Shown: in pieces, positions 13,201 through 22,326 of the stretch | How positions within the stretch are numbered: position 1 is the stretch's first letter | Layout: each line of letters begins with the position of its first letter | Origin: Pelargonium nanum | Lineage: Eukaryota; Streptophyta; Magnoliopsida; Geraniales; Geraniaceae | Assembly: GCA_036897485.1 (NCBI GenBank) | Contig: JAYMTF010001596.1 | Span: forward strand, 1 to 22,326 | Length of the DNA stretch: 22,326 bases | Direction: 5' to 3' | The notes under the pieces: model-generated | The model's database searches: none | What the model was told of the DNA's origin: nothing | The model's input: the letters and a program-made list of their open reading frames with translations, nothing else | Program-made: the position numbers and the translations under genes

Positions 13201-16200
13201 AAATGAATATCCGCTATTTCTGCAAAAGTAAGCCAGAAGTTAACAAGTTTTAAAAAAGGTAAAAGTGTTTTTTATGATTTACAAATACGCAAGCCAATTA
13301 ACCACAAAAATGAAAACAAAGTTACTCTTGAAATTCTAATTCATTATGAAAGATGGATTCTGAAATTGAAGCCAATTATTTCCACCATAAAAGCTAGAAC
13401 TTGAAGACCTACAAACCAATGAAAGGGATTTCTATCATATAAATCAAGGCTGATCCACTTATATATTTTCTCGGAGCTTCATTCTCTTCACTAGATAAGT
13501 ATATGGATATTTATAAATAAAATATCAGACAAGATGAAAACAAAATATATGCAGCTTTATCCTCCAAATTGTTCAGTATCATAATTTTCAATCTTCATTA
13601 ATCTTCAGGTTAATTAACACTATAAACATTTATATGTAACTGAGACAATTGTAGAGAACATGTAGCACTACTGTTTATACACCATTAACAATGTGTGAAA
13701 AAGGTACTGTAGACGAAGAATGATACAACACACTACAGGAACAGGGGGAAACTTTGAAATTTTAAAACTTGACTTGCGGGAGGCACACATTAGCCATACT
13801 TGCACGAGATGTCAAGCCAAGAATAACATTGTCAACTAAGTTAAAGTGTCGCATTTTCCAGCAAACTACTAGCCAACATTAAATAATCTGCCAAATCAAA
13901 CTTATTGATAAAATTTGTTCACTTATGTCGTTCACTCTTGAGTTCACGGTAAATACATAAAGAGGACATTTTTAGAACCATAAATCTGCAGGTATGAAAT
14001 GAGCATGCAGTAAAAGACACTATAAAATAGTTGTAGGTTTACTAGCAATTGAAAAAACACAAAAAGGTCAAGCAAATTACAGGTAATTACACAAAACTAC
14101 TTCGTCCAATTGTCCACTAACACATAATTACACTATAAAAAAAATTCACACACCTGGCTACCCTGTGTTTTAATCCATTCCTTCCGTCAGTCAGAATTAA
14201 CTGAAAGCTTTATTATCGCCCCTATATTTCTCGTATTGCATTTTTTTCCTTTAGTTTTATTATTCTTTTCACCCTCTCTCTCATACTTACACAAATATAT
14301 CTCTATTTAATTGCGGGCATATTCAAACTTTCCAGCCAAAATAGCCATTGTATCTTAAGAGAAATGAAAAAACACAGAACTATGAATCAAGTACTAAGAA
14401 TTGGACAGGAGGGAACATTGTTCAACCATCATCGCTTAACTTTGTTTTGAACTTTAGATAATGAAACCTGAAGTTTTTATTCATTTATTCTTTAGAATTT
14501 TGTATAGATGGCATGATTTGAAAATGTACTATTAAAAAAGGGTAAAATGGTCACTTTAAACACTATCCTAACGGTGTCACTACCAGCAAGAGAGGGTACT
14601 TATAAGGTAGTCATTATGTGTTGTCCAAAATTGACCAGAGTAGTTATGTGTTTGGAACATTACCACGAAGTAGTTTGTGTAATTACCCCAATAAATTAAC
14701 AAGTCTACAGGATACTTCAAATCATTACACTTAATCTTGATTACTACATACAGAAGTATGTGCACAAGAATAAACAAAGGAAAATATCTGCTATTTTGAT
14801 TAGGTGGCAAAAGTTAAGAGATCCCAAACAAAGAACGGAGACAAGTATGATAAAAGTATGTGCATACCGATTGATTGGTCGCCCAACGTTCGTAATAGTG
14901 AGTATATCTCTCTAAAGAGTTTTTTGCCATCTCTCTTCTTTTCTCTGTTTCATCATACTACATAGCAACAACAACAACCCCAGAGACCGGATAAAAATAG
15001 AAGTTCTTCACAAGAAAGCAACACATATGAACCAAGAACAAGCAGAAAGTATTCTTAAACAGCTTAAAGCCCTTACCACTCCCTCTTGCTTAGCTGCTTC
15101 ATAACGATTACAAGCATAAAATCCGCCTGTCCTCTCACCATGATCCGACCATGCACCAAGGCATAACCTACATGTAGATAAAGTTGATGTTATGAATTTT
15201 GAATTTGATCATCAGAAATAATGACAAATAAAAAACTTGAAACGAATACAGAATATACCCCAAGGCAAAACAGGGAGAGAAAAAAAACACTATTACACCC
15301 GACTAGTGACATGTGCAGTTAATGGTGAAGCTTGCACTCAAATTCCAAATAAAGATGTTCAAATCATATGATTCAATTCATTAAAAATAAAGGTAGCAAT
15401 AACTACAAAATTGCAATCTATAAAATGAAGTATCTAACTCACCAGCAGAACTCAAATTTGCATGGTGGTGTGCAAGTCATGTGCATACACCCTTGGTTCT
15501 TTTCAATTGGCCGCTTGCACTTTGGACAAGGCTTGGAATTGGCAAGTATCCTGTGCATAGTTCCGTTGAGAAAAAAATGAGAATCATGCCACAAAAGTAA
15601 GAAACTGGCCTTATTAATTGTAAGCTGTGACAGATCTATAACTTTTATTTTTTTTTTTATTTTTTTTTTTTGAGGACGATCTATAACATATGTTATTGCT
15701 TAGTAAGCACAATATCATCTTGATTGGCAACGCATTTTCCCAACACCCTAACTCTAAAGGATAAAATTACTAGCAGGACCAAAAATCAACTCCACATGGT
15801 CTGTAGTTGCAAAATCATCATCCGGCCAGTTAACATTTAAAAAATCATAATCAAACCAAAAAAGATTATCATAAAGTAATATATATGCATTAATTTAAAA
15901 AGTATCGTAAAACACACATTTCCATTAACATTTTTCCATTTGAAGTTGGTAAACGAATGCAACAATCATACAGTGCAACCTAAGAGCATCCGTAGGAAAA
16001 GTTCATATATAATAAATAAATTGAAAAGCAAGATTTTCCAATATGCTCAAATTAAATTTTTCTCTGCTTCAAACAAATTGGAATGGAACAGAAAACAGAT
16101 AATGTACAAGAAAACATGAAGAATAGAAAATATGACCATGGAGATAGATAAACCCACAAAAATAATCACAAGCAAGACCCAAATTTAGATGCTGAAATGA

Positions 16201-19200
16201 TTGCTCTACCAATTCATGTTTTCAGACTCAGCGCTGTTCTTCAAAACCCATTTTTCCACAGTGCCACAGTCCACAGGACGGTGAGCTTCTTCCGTACACT
16301 GCAGTTCAGATTCATTGAGCAGTTGTTTAATACAATATACAATAAATAATTAGAGTGAATTGCATAGAATTCCTAGCAATTTAGAGAGCTTACATTCCAG
16401 CAAAAGCTATATGAGCAGAGGCAAGAAACATCATAACCTCCACTACCAGCACTGAAGTCAACAGCACACTCACAACCGGGAGCAGGACACCACTTAGTCT
16501 AGAAGTGCAATAAAAAGAAGGTGAGACTTATAGACAATGAATAAGTAAGAGGTTAAAATTCATGTAAGTTGGTATAGCTAAGCAGGTTTTGGCACCTGGC
16601 TATGCTTCCTTTTTATGACAATGCATTTTAAATTTGAGTAAGAAAAGTTTGATGTACACACAGAAGTTCCATTCAAAGCTGGTGGCTATACTTCCAAGTC
16701 TTGAAACAGCACACCACTTATCCAATACAATAATCAAAGAAATAAAAACAATGGAGACCACAGCATGAACCAGTTTGGTGCAATAAGATATAAAATGTAT
16801 GAAATATGTCCAAGCTGCACAGGAATGCAGCCTGGCCTAGAAATTCTCATAGAAAGACCAGCCATTTTACTCTGCAAAGTTCTGAAAGCATAACCAAATA
16901 AACTTAACGCATTTTCCATTTTAAAACAGTAGTTAATCTCATCTCAAGACCAATGATTTATTAAAGTCAGACTATTTACCATTTAAAATACACAAGATAA
17001 AATAGGACTTGTGCATTTGAAGAACTTCAAACATTTTGTTGAAAGAAAAGTCTCCCAATTACTGTCATCAAATTGTCAGCCACACAGACAGAAATATTTC
17101 GTGTACCACACGCATAATTGTCAATGTTTCTAATCATGGACATACCTTTCTATTGTCTTCAATATAGGACCTAAGAAGGTAACGAGAATACTTCTCCTTA
17201 TCTTCACTAGAAGCATGTCCGTCAATCATGTCTTGACCAACAGCTGCACCACAAGACGGATCAGGACACCTCAACGACAAGCATCCAGGACCGTCGTTGA
17301 TGGATGTGGTAATGTATCCTACCAAAACATGAAATAAAGTGGGTATCAATTGCATATGAAGATATACAAGTTATTTGTGAACAAGCATACATATCAAAAA
17401 TGTGAAAAAGAAACAAGCATGCAGATATTAGTGATGTTTGAGACTAACCTGTCCAGCAAGAACTACAATACGGGTGACCACAAGCAGCAGCATTTATGCT
17501 GTCAGGTGGATAGGATTCGAAACATATCCCACAAGTAAGCTGCCCAAAGAAGCAATTAGTAAGTCATAAGTAATGCATATGATGACAAAAAGAGAAGTAA
17601 CAGATTATGCTTAAGTTTCATATTAAAAAGACTATGCAGCCCTTATGTAACTTCATGCCACTAATGACAACTTGTCCTAAAGAATGTAAAGACTTTAATT
17701 GTTAATTATGCTCACTAACAAGAGAGCTTACTTCTCTAGCATTTGGGAAATGAACAACTGGATTCTCCAACAATCCAACAACACGCCGAACTCTATCTTC
17801 ATCAGCAAACCATGCATCATGCACTTTACTTACACTCCTGCAACACTAACTTCCATCAAAATATGATCCATAATTATTATCTACTTAAACTATGAAAACA
17901 GTTATGAATTTAGTTGCAATGGATAGAAATAAGAGAAGTTAACATATAATTGTCAGTGTAAATTACATATGACAAACAACAGTGAAATGTTTACCAATTA
18001 AAATGACGGAGTAAGATAGTTGCTGCTACTTTGGATATGGAAAGGACAGTGCACACTCTTGCAATATCATCCTCCTGATGTCGGCGTATATCTTCTTCTT
18101 TCAAAATGGAATAATTTTGCTGTGATTGAAACAATTTATGTAACTTAAGATCATAAACTAACTGGGAACATCGTGGAAATGTAAATGTATGCTGCACTGG
18201 ATAATTAAGTGGCTATTAACATGTAACCAAAAAAAAAAAAAAAAAGTAAAGTCCAAGAATGATAACTACTTGAAGAAATAATTCCATGCAACTTCAAAGT
18301 AATGTACTTGAACTCGCACTTCATTCTTTTTACTGCCTTAAGATTTACAGAAACAAGCACACCAGTAGCTATATACATGAAGATGTGCAGATATCAAGTG
18401 TTTTGACTATTTTAATTAAAATATCAACTGTAAGTTAGCACAGTAATTGTAGAAATGTTGGTCTAGTATTTTTAACTTAATGAGCAATGCAATATTACTA
18501 AGATGCCAATCCAATTTCTTTTCCCTGTTCCGTAATCCAAACTGATCATAAAGGAAAGAAAAAACATAATGATATTCCATATGCAAGAGATATATACTAG
18601 ATCAGTTATGGCATATTAAATTTTTATAAATTAGTTTAAAATTTTAAAATGCAATCCAAGAGTTGGACACTCATAGGAATAGAAAAAAACAGACATAAAA
18701 TTAAATTAAGGTTGCCCATCAAACTCCAAGGACTACGTAAAGAGTTGAACAATCACTGACTAGTGACAAACATAATATGGATTCCTTACCTCCTGATTTT
18801 TTAGTTTGCCATATAATGGTTAACTAAGAGCGAATGAAAATTCCAATAAAGAAAGGACCAAAACTCTCAATTTATTATATACAGACACTAATGTTGCTTT
18901 CTTTCTTTCAATTTTGCAGAAACCAAAACTCTAACGCCCAGCAAATACAAGTTCTAATAATCAAACATCTAACTCTCCTAAAAGCTATCAGCTTTTCACT
19001 ATATTACAAATGCTCAACACTTACGCATCATTAGAAGCTACAACTCTCCTTTCCCAACAAACTTATAAAAACCTAAACAGACCATTAAGTACACACCTAA
19101 ACACCACCCACATTCAAAAAAAAAAAAAAAAAAACTACAATGAACAATTGATAATGGGTACTAAATTAACCATTAGCTTAAAGATCCCAGCTTTCACAAA

Positions 19201-19570
19201 TTTACACCTAACATGCTAGCAGCTAGTTTGGGTTCATAATGATCCCTCTTTCTGATAATCACTCCGAAATTCCCGACTCCTACCACTTCCAGTGCTACCA
19301 AACACAGCACTTGGAAATCAAAAGCAAAATCAATCTCTACCAACAGCAATTAACAAAAGGGAGAGTTGAGCTAACCTGCTGGCGTCGCATGCCGATGTCA
19401 TCGGAATCATCGGCAGCGTCGTCCTCGCAGAATTCATAATTGTCGGAATCATAGCCGGCGGCTTCGTAGCTGTCGTAGTCGAAGGCGGCCTCCTCGGCCT
19501 CGCCGCTGTAAAAGTCATCGTCGAGCGACTCCACATCGTTGGCATCGTGCATGTCGTCTTCGGAATCCAT
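10247..19570 (-). CDS. ARI8: ARI8-type RING-IBR-RING E3 ubiquitin ligase, 15 exons
   Basis: Exons on the minus strand are 19570-19376, 18119-17995, 17837-17732, 17539-17449, 17318-17146, 16498-16394, 16298-16210, 15550-15443, 15167-15077, 14957-14868, 12767-12720, 12332-12261, 11962-11863, 11773-11647 and 10511-10247, giving 594 residues. The N-terminus (1-65) is strongly acidic with [13 protein letters not shown]-like segment lies at about 72-135. RING1 is C145, C148, C162, H164, C167, C170, C190 and C195. The IBR is C234, C239, C256, C258, C263, C266, H271 and C276. RING2 (C303-C330) holds C316 in QGCMHMTC, the position that accepts ubiquitin from the E2 before transfer. The Ariadne domain (about 361-520) normally autoinhibits the enzyme. 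A RanBP2-type zinc finger with C-x2-C-x10-C-x2-C spacing closes the protein. MDSEDD was chosen as the start because it opens the acidic tract in a good context (ACCATGG). All 14 introns are GT-AG and in phase. The length is close to Arabidopsis ARI8. Confidence 0.95.
10512..11646 (-). other. ARI8-like intron 14 (1135 bp)
   Basis: This is a GT-AG phase-2 intron between the Ariadne domain exon and the final exon. A plus-strand open frame at 10611-10895 has no recognisable protein signature and is probably chance. A piece resembling one end of a Stowaway MITE (ATCCATCCCAAAATAAGC) lies at about 11429-11447, and I find no matching second end. Confidence 0.7.
13007..13410. repeat. Three degenerate tandem repeats, about 115-160 bp each
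   Basis: Three blocks begin near 13007, 13122 and 13281 and share ordered landmarks. These are an AAAT(A/G)(T/C)GC-like opening, a CCA(T)TTAA(T/C)CACAAAA-type segment, GAAAGATGG(T/A)TTCTGAAA, and a TCTCC/TTTCT/TTTCC-containing close. Copies are diverged and differ in length by internal indels. No coding capacity is seen. They look like an old local expansion or a decayed transposon arrangement. Confidence 0.6.
14082..14689. mobile_element. Non-autonomous TIR DNA transposon, about 608 bp
   Basis: The left end reads GGTAATTACACAAAACTACT and continues TCGT. The right end, reverse-complemented, gives the same sequence with one A fewer. Weaker subterminal similarity follows, with AACACATAA(T/C)TAC in both ends. 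There is no transposase reading frame, so it is a MITE or a deleted DNA transposon. The flanks share AAATTA (14075-14080 on the left, 14693-14698 on the right), but a clean target-site duplication cannot be defined. The superfamily is therefore not assigned; Mutator-like or hAT-like are both possible. Confidence 0.75.
15633..15687. repeat. Poly-T tract flanked by a 10-bp direct repeat, in ARI8-like intron 7
   Basis: GATCTATAAC occurs at 15633-15642 and again at 15678-15687, flanking a T-rich run broken by two A residues and followed by TGAGGAC. This resembles a target-site duplication around a very short poly-A insertion on the minus strand, or end-joining filler at a repaired break. Confidence 0.7.
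18120..19375 (-). other. ARI8-like intron 1 (1256 bp)
   Basis: This is a GT-AG phase-0 intron directly after the acidic N-terminal exon. It holds two long A runs on the plus strand (about 18228-18245 and 19117-19134) and no supported gene. Open frames within it show no domain signature. Confidence 0.85.
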
Positions 19571-19860
19571 GGTTTCCCGAAGAAGGCAAAGCCCTAATGT
19601 TGTGAAGCCGGTGTTTGGAAGGCGAGAAAGTGCAAGAAAAAGAAATAGAAAATAAATAAAAGGGGTTTTAGGGCAAGGTGAGAAACAGACAGGAATGATC
19701 GGAGGCAAGAATTAGAGTGTGGTTGGATTTGGGATTGTTTGCAGCTGAAGTAATCGTGTTGTCTCTAATTTTCTGAGAGAGCGATCCGAGAGAGTGTGCA
19801 CCAATTCCAAACATAAAGAAGAGAGCTGCTGCTTCTAGAACTCCTAATTCATCACACAAA
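19571..19860 (-). promoter_or_regulatory. ARI8-like 5' leader and proximal promoter
   Basis: The stretch upstream of the ATG on the minus strand is pyrimidine-rich (TTTTATTTATTTTCTATTTC) and contains CTCTCTC motifs, as plant 5' leaders often do. The coding frame stays open upstream to about 19708, but no ATG lies in that extension (it opens with TTG), so the start at 19570 stands. The transcription start cannot be fixed. Confidence 0.5.
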
Positions 19861-21109
19861 CATTATTAGAAATAAAATATAATTACATTTATTATTGCAA
19901 ATACAAATTTGTTGATATGGATTCATTCCACTCAAGCAAAAAAAATATCTCTTCAAAATAAGTGTAATGATTTCTTATTTTTTAAAAATAAAAAATTTGT
20001 ATTTATATGTTTTTTCTTGTTTCGTCTGTCTCAAAATAAGCGACATTCTTTTTATTTTGAAAATAACGATAACAAGAAGTTAGTTAATGATATATATTTA
20101 TTCTTTTAAAGTTTTTTGAACTCTACTATTTCAAAGTTATTATAGTGACATTATCGATAATTGGGTTAAATGGTTTTGGCTTCCCTAAACTAACATTTTT
20201 TTTTTGTTTTATCATGTAATTAGGGTTTAGCATGATTTCAGCCATTGGACTCCACTATTTTTTTAATTAAACTCACGTTATCGATTGTAACCTGTTTTGT
20301 TGTGACATGTCAACTTAGAGTGACACATTATCATCATGTCATATAAGATTTTAGTTCATGTCAACTTTTAGTTGTAATAGATTGAACGAATACATTTTAT
20401 TAGTTTAGCAAACCACGCCCAAAACGATCGATGTTGTTTTGGCATTCCTCTCGATCGCCCAACTTACTAAACAAAAAGAACGAATTGGCAAGAATAGTTA
20501 CCTTTTTCAACAATGTTCTTTTTAACTATTTACTTAACAAGAAAACTTCAGGCTTCTACATCAAAGGTCAAACCGCTGTGGTACAGCTCGGCCAAGTGGG
20601 TGGTATTTTTCAACCGTTGATATCTCTAGTTTCTATCCAAACAGAGTGTTTTGGATCAAGCTCTCATTCATTTGTACAAGACAAGACCATCGCTCCTTTT
20701 CTTTAGGAGACAAGTACAAAAACGAAAATGACCTCATCAAATTTCTCGAGAAAATCAATCCCCCCTCTCCCACATTTCGACAGATTAAAAGCTTTTTATT
20801 ACTATATATATTTATCATCAAAGTCAATAAAATCTAACCGTACTATCCTATCTTTCCGTTTCTGATTTCCTATCCTGATGTCGCGGAATCATAATTTCCT
20901 TAAAATCACCAATCATCTTTATGGTCTGTTCATGTGAATTTAATTTCCATAGACGAGCCCAGAACACTAATCGGTTTCAGTGAAATCTTTGTTTGATTGA
21001 GTTGTTCATCGGAAGCTGATCGGAATCTGTCAGTGTTGTGTCTCTGGGTTGAATTTGGGGCTCTAATTTTTGTCGCCGTCGTACCGAGGACTGTGCGTTC
21101 TGTGGAGCG
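19861..21109. other. Divergent intergenic region between ARI8-like and INT1-like genes
   Basis: The first half (to about 20400) is AT-rich with decayed repeat features. A Stowaway-like end fragment (GTCTCAAAATAAGCGACATT) lies at about 20027-20046 without a visible partner. The second half is the likely promoter and leader of the INT1-like gene, with a CTATATATAT TATA-like motif at 20802-20811, about 300 bp before the start codon. No gene is supported inside. Confidence 0.5.
20802..20811 (+). promoter_or_regulatory. Candidate TATA box of the INT1-like gene
   Basis: CTATATATAT lies about 300 bp upstream of the ATG at 21110. A start site roughly 30 bp downstream would give a leader of about 270 bases. 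The motif matches the plant TATA consensus, but it is common in AT-rich DNA, so the call is tentative. Confidence 0.4.
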
Positions 21110-22326
21110 ATGACGCTGACTTTAGAATCGCTGCCGGGAAGTTCTGGGTATTTGGATGCGTTCCCGAACCGGAGGATGTCGCTGTTTAAGAACCCCTATG
21201 TTATCAGCTTGACTGCGATCGCCGGAATCGGCGGTCTCCTCTTCGGCTACGACACAGGTACTTGATTTGGAGCATTATGTGAACTGTTTTAGTATAAAGT
21301 TCTGATTTGTATACATTCATCCTAGGTAATTGGGTATGCAATTTTGTGCAAATACGTTGCAGTACTATGTGGGTGTGATTCTCATCTTTTGTTGTCCTAT
21401 GGATTGGATTGAAAATGAGGTGGGGCCGTGGGCGTTGGATTTGGCTAGCTAGCTCACTAAGGCTGATTTGATGTGTAGTATTGATGTTAACAGGAAACAA
21501 AATAGTATCTGGAAGAGCTATGTCCAGTGGCCAATTTGATGTGTAATATTGGTTCGTAATTTGAAATATAGGTGGTCAAACTTTCGAGAGTGAACAACAT
21601 GGAATGACTTTAGTTATTGTAGTTGTCCCGTTTCAGTACTAGGATAACCAAAACATATGGGCACCATGGGGCTTTTTTGCTGATCATATATTCATTGGCT
21701 GTTGTTATGAATTTTTAATACTTCAGATTTGCATACAGCGGCTCACCATCTGCCCTGTCCACACATACGTGATCCACGTTAGCAGTAAAGAATTTATGCT
21801 GTTGATTTGAGATGGAAGTAGTTTATTTGGGTTCAGTAGTTCAGTACTTGACACTTGTTTGGCTTCTCATATTTCTTTCGCTAATTCTTGGTCTTTCGAT
21901 TTTCCATGTGAAAATGTGAATTGCAGGTGTCATATCGGGGGCCCTTCTGTATATTAAAGATGATTTTGAGGCGGTTAAGCAGAGTAGTTTTCTACAGGTA
22001 CAAATATTACAAGTATAGTATACCTTGATTTGGTTATGAAAATAGCAAAGAGATGTACAGAGCTAAGTGAAACAATTCATTTATCATGATTGGACAAAGA
22101 GAGAAAGGTGGTGATGATTGGTTAATGGTTAAGGACTTCAACCTCTTTTGAACTTTCTTATTCCTTATCTTTAAATTGGCAGGAAACAATTGTCAGTATG
22201 GCCATAGTTGGTGCCATTATTGGGGCTGCATTTGGTGGGTGGGTAAATGATGCTTACGGACGTAAGAAAGCTACCCTTATAGCGGATGTTGTCTTTGCAG
22301 CGGGATCAGCTGTCATGGCAGCGGCA
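21110..22326 (+). CDS. INT1: INT1-type inositol/H+ symporter, N-terminal part, cut by the window edge
   Basis: Exons are 21110-21257, 21927-21997 and 22183-22326 (open at the right edge), giving the first 121 residues. The N-terminus [19 protein letters not shown] matches the opening of Arabidopsis INT1. The first membrane segment contains [20 protein letters not shown], the sugar-porter signature. After KDDF comes the second segment and then the loop [15 protein letters not shown], whose D-x-x-GRK motif between helices 2 and 3 is typical of the MFS sugar porter family. INT1 of Arabidopsis exports myo-inositol from the vacuole with protons. A vacuolar role here is inferred from similarity to INT1 rather than to the plasma-membrane INT2 and INT4. 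The gene is intact as far as it can be seen. Confidence 0.93.

Larger units (their letters stand above)
12768..14867 (-). other. ARI8-like intron 10 (2.1 kb), transposon-bearing
   Basis: This is the largest intron of the gene, GT-AG, phase 0, between [12 protein letters not shown] and [10 protein letters not shown]. It holds a roughly 608-bp TIR element (14082-14689) and three degenerate tandem repeats (about 13007-13410). The insertions account for much of its size. The flanking exons are intact, so splicing is presumably unaffected. Confidence 0.85.

Noticed and set aside
19571-19708. N-terminal extension of the ARI8-like protein with a hydrophobic stretch
   Set aside because: The frame is open but has no ATG (it opens with TTG). 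ARIADNE proteins start with the acidic tract, and a membrane anchor is not expected.
19668-19859. Possible upstream open reading frame in the ARI8-like leader
   Set aside because: It starts with TTG, not ATG, so it is not a credible uORF.
20431-20837. Overlapping open frames on both strands upstream of the INT1-like gene
   Set aside because: They have no domain, biased composition or splice support; they overlap each other and the presumed promoter.

Overview
The window is nuclear DNA of a flowering plant. The evidence is GT-AG introns that are T-rich and A-rich, plant-only gene families (calcium-dependent protein kinase, a group-A ARIADNE E3, a plant inositol transporter), remains of an NLR resistance gene and of an NPF transporter, a Stowaway-type MITE, and a short LTR element with a plant-type tRNA-iMet primer-binding site. 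The intron and UTR style fits a eudicot. An order such as Lamiales is only an impression.

Layout. 1-1495 is transposon-rich: a TRIM-like LTR cluster (116-410), an AT microsatellite (511-533) and a 220-bp Stowaway MITE (784-1003). 1496-2621 (+) is a four-exon gene for a 292-residue protein that I do not recognise. 2890-3480 (-) is a collapsed NLR pseudogene. 3820-4541 (+) is a frameshifted N-terminal piece of an NPF (NRT1/PTR) transporter. About 4600-5176 is the upstream region of the next gene and contains a (GC)6 tract and a weak candidate antisense exon. 5177-9278 (+) is an eight-exon calcium-dependent protein kinase of 571 residues, most like Arabidopsis CPK24. 9279-10246 is the gap between two convergent genes. 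10247-19570 (-) is a 15-exon RING-IBR-RING E3 ligase of 594 residues, an ARI8-type ARIADNE protein. Its 2.1-kb tenth intron holds a TIR transposon and a set of degenerate tandem repeats. 19571-21109 is a divergent intergenic region. 21110 to the right edge (+) is the first three exons of an INT1-type inositol transporter, cut off by the end of the window.

The three intact recognised genes do not form a pathway: they are a calcium-signalling kinase, a ubiquitin ligase and a vacuolar-type inositol/proton symporter. Exon boundaries were placed by hand from GT/AG sites, reading phase and conserved protein blocks. The reading frame stays open through every splice junction in all four gene models, which strongly supports the models. 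I see no clearly new molecular system. The most unusual items are the unrecognised 292-residue gene, a six-residue tandem repeat in the kinase tail, and the transposon debris.
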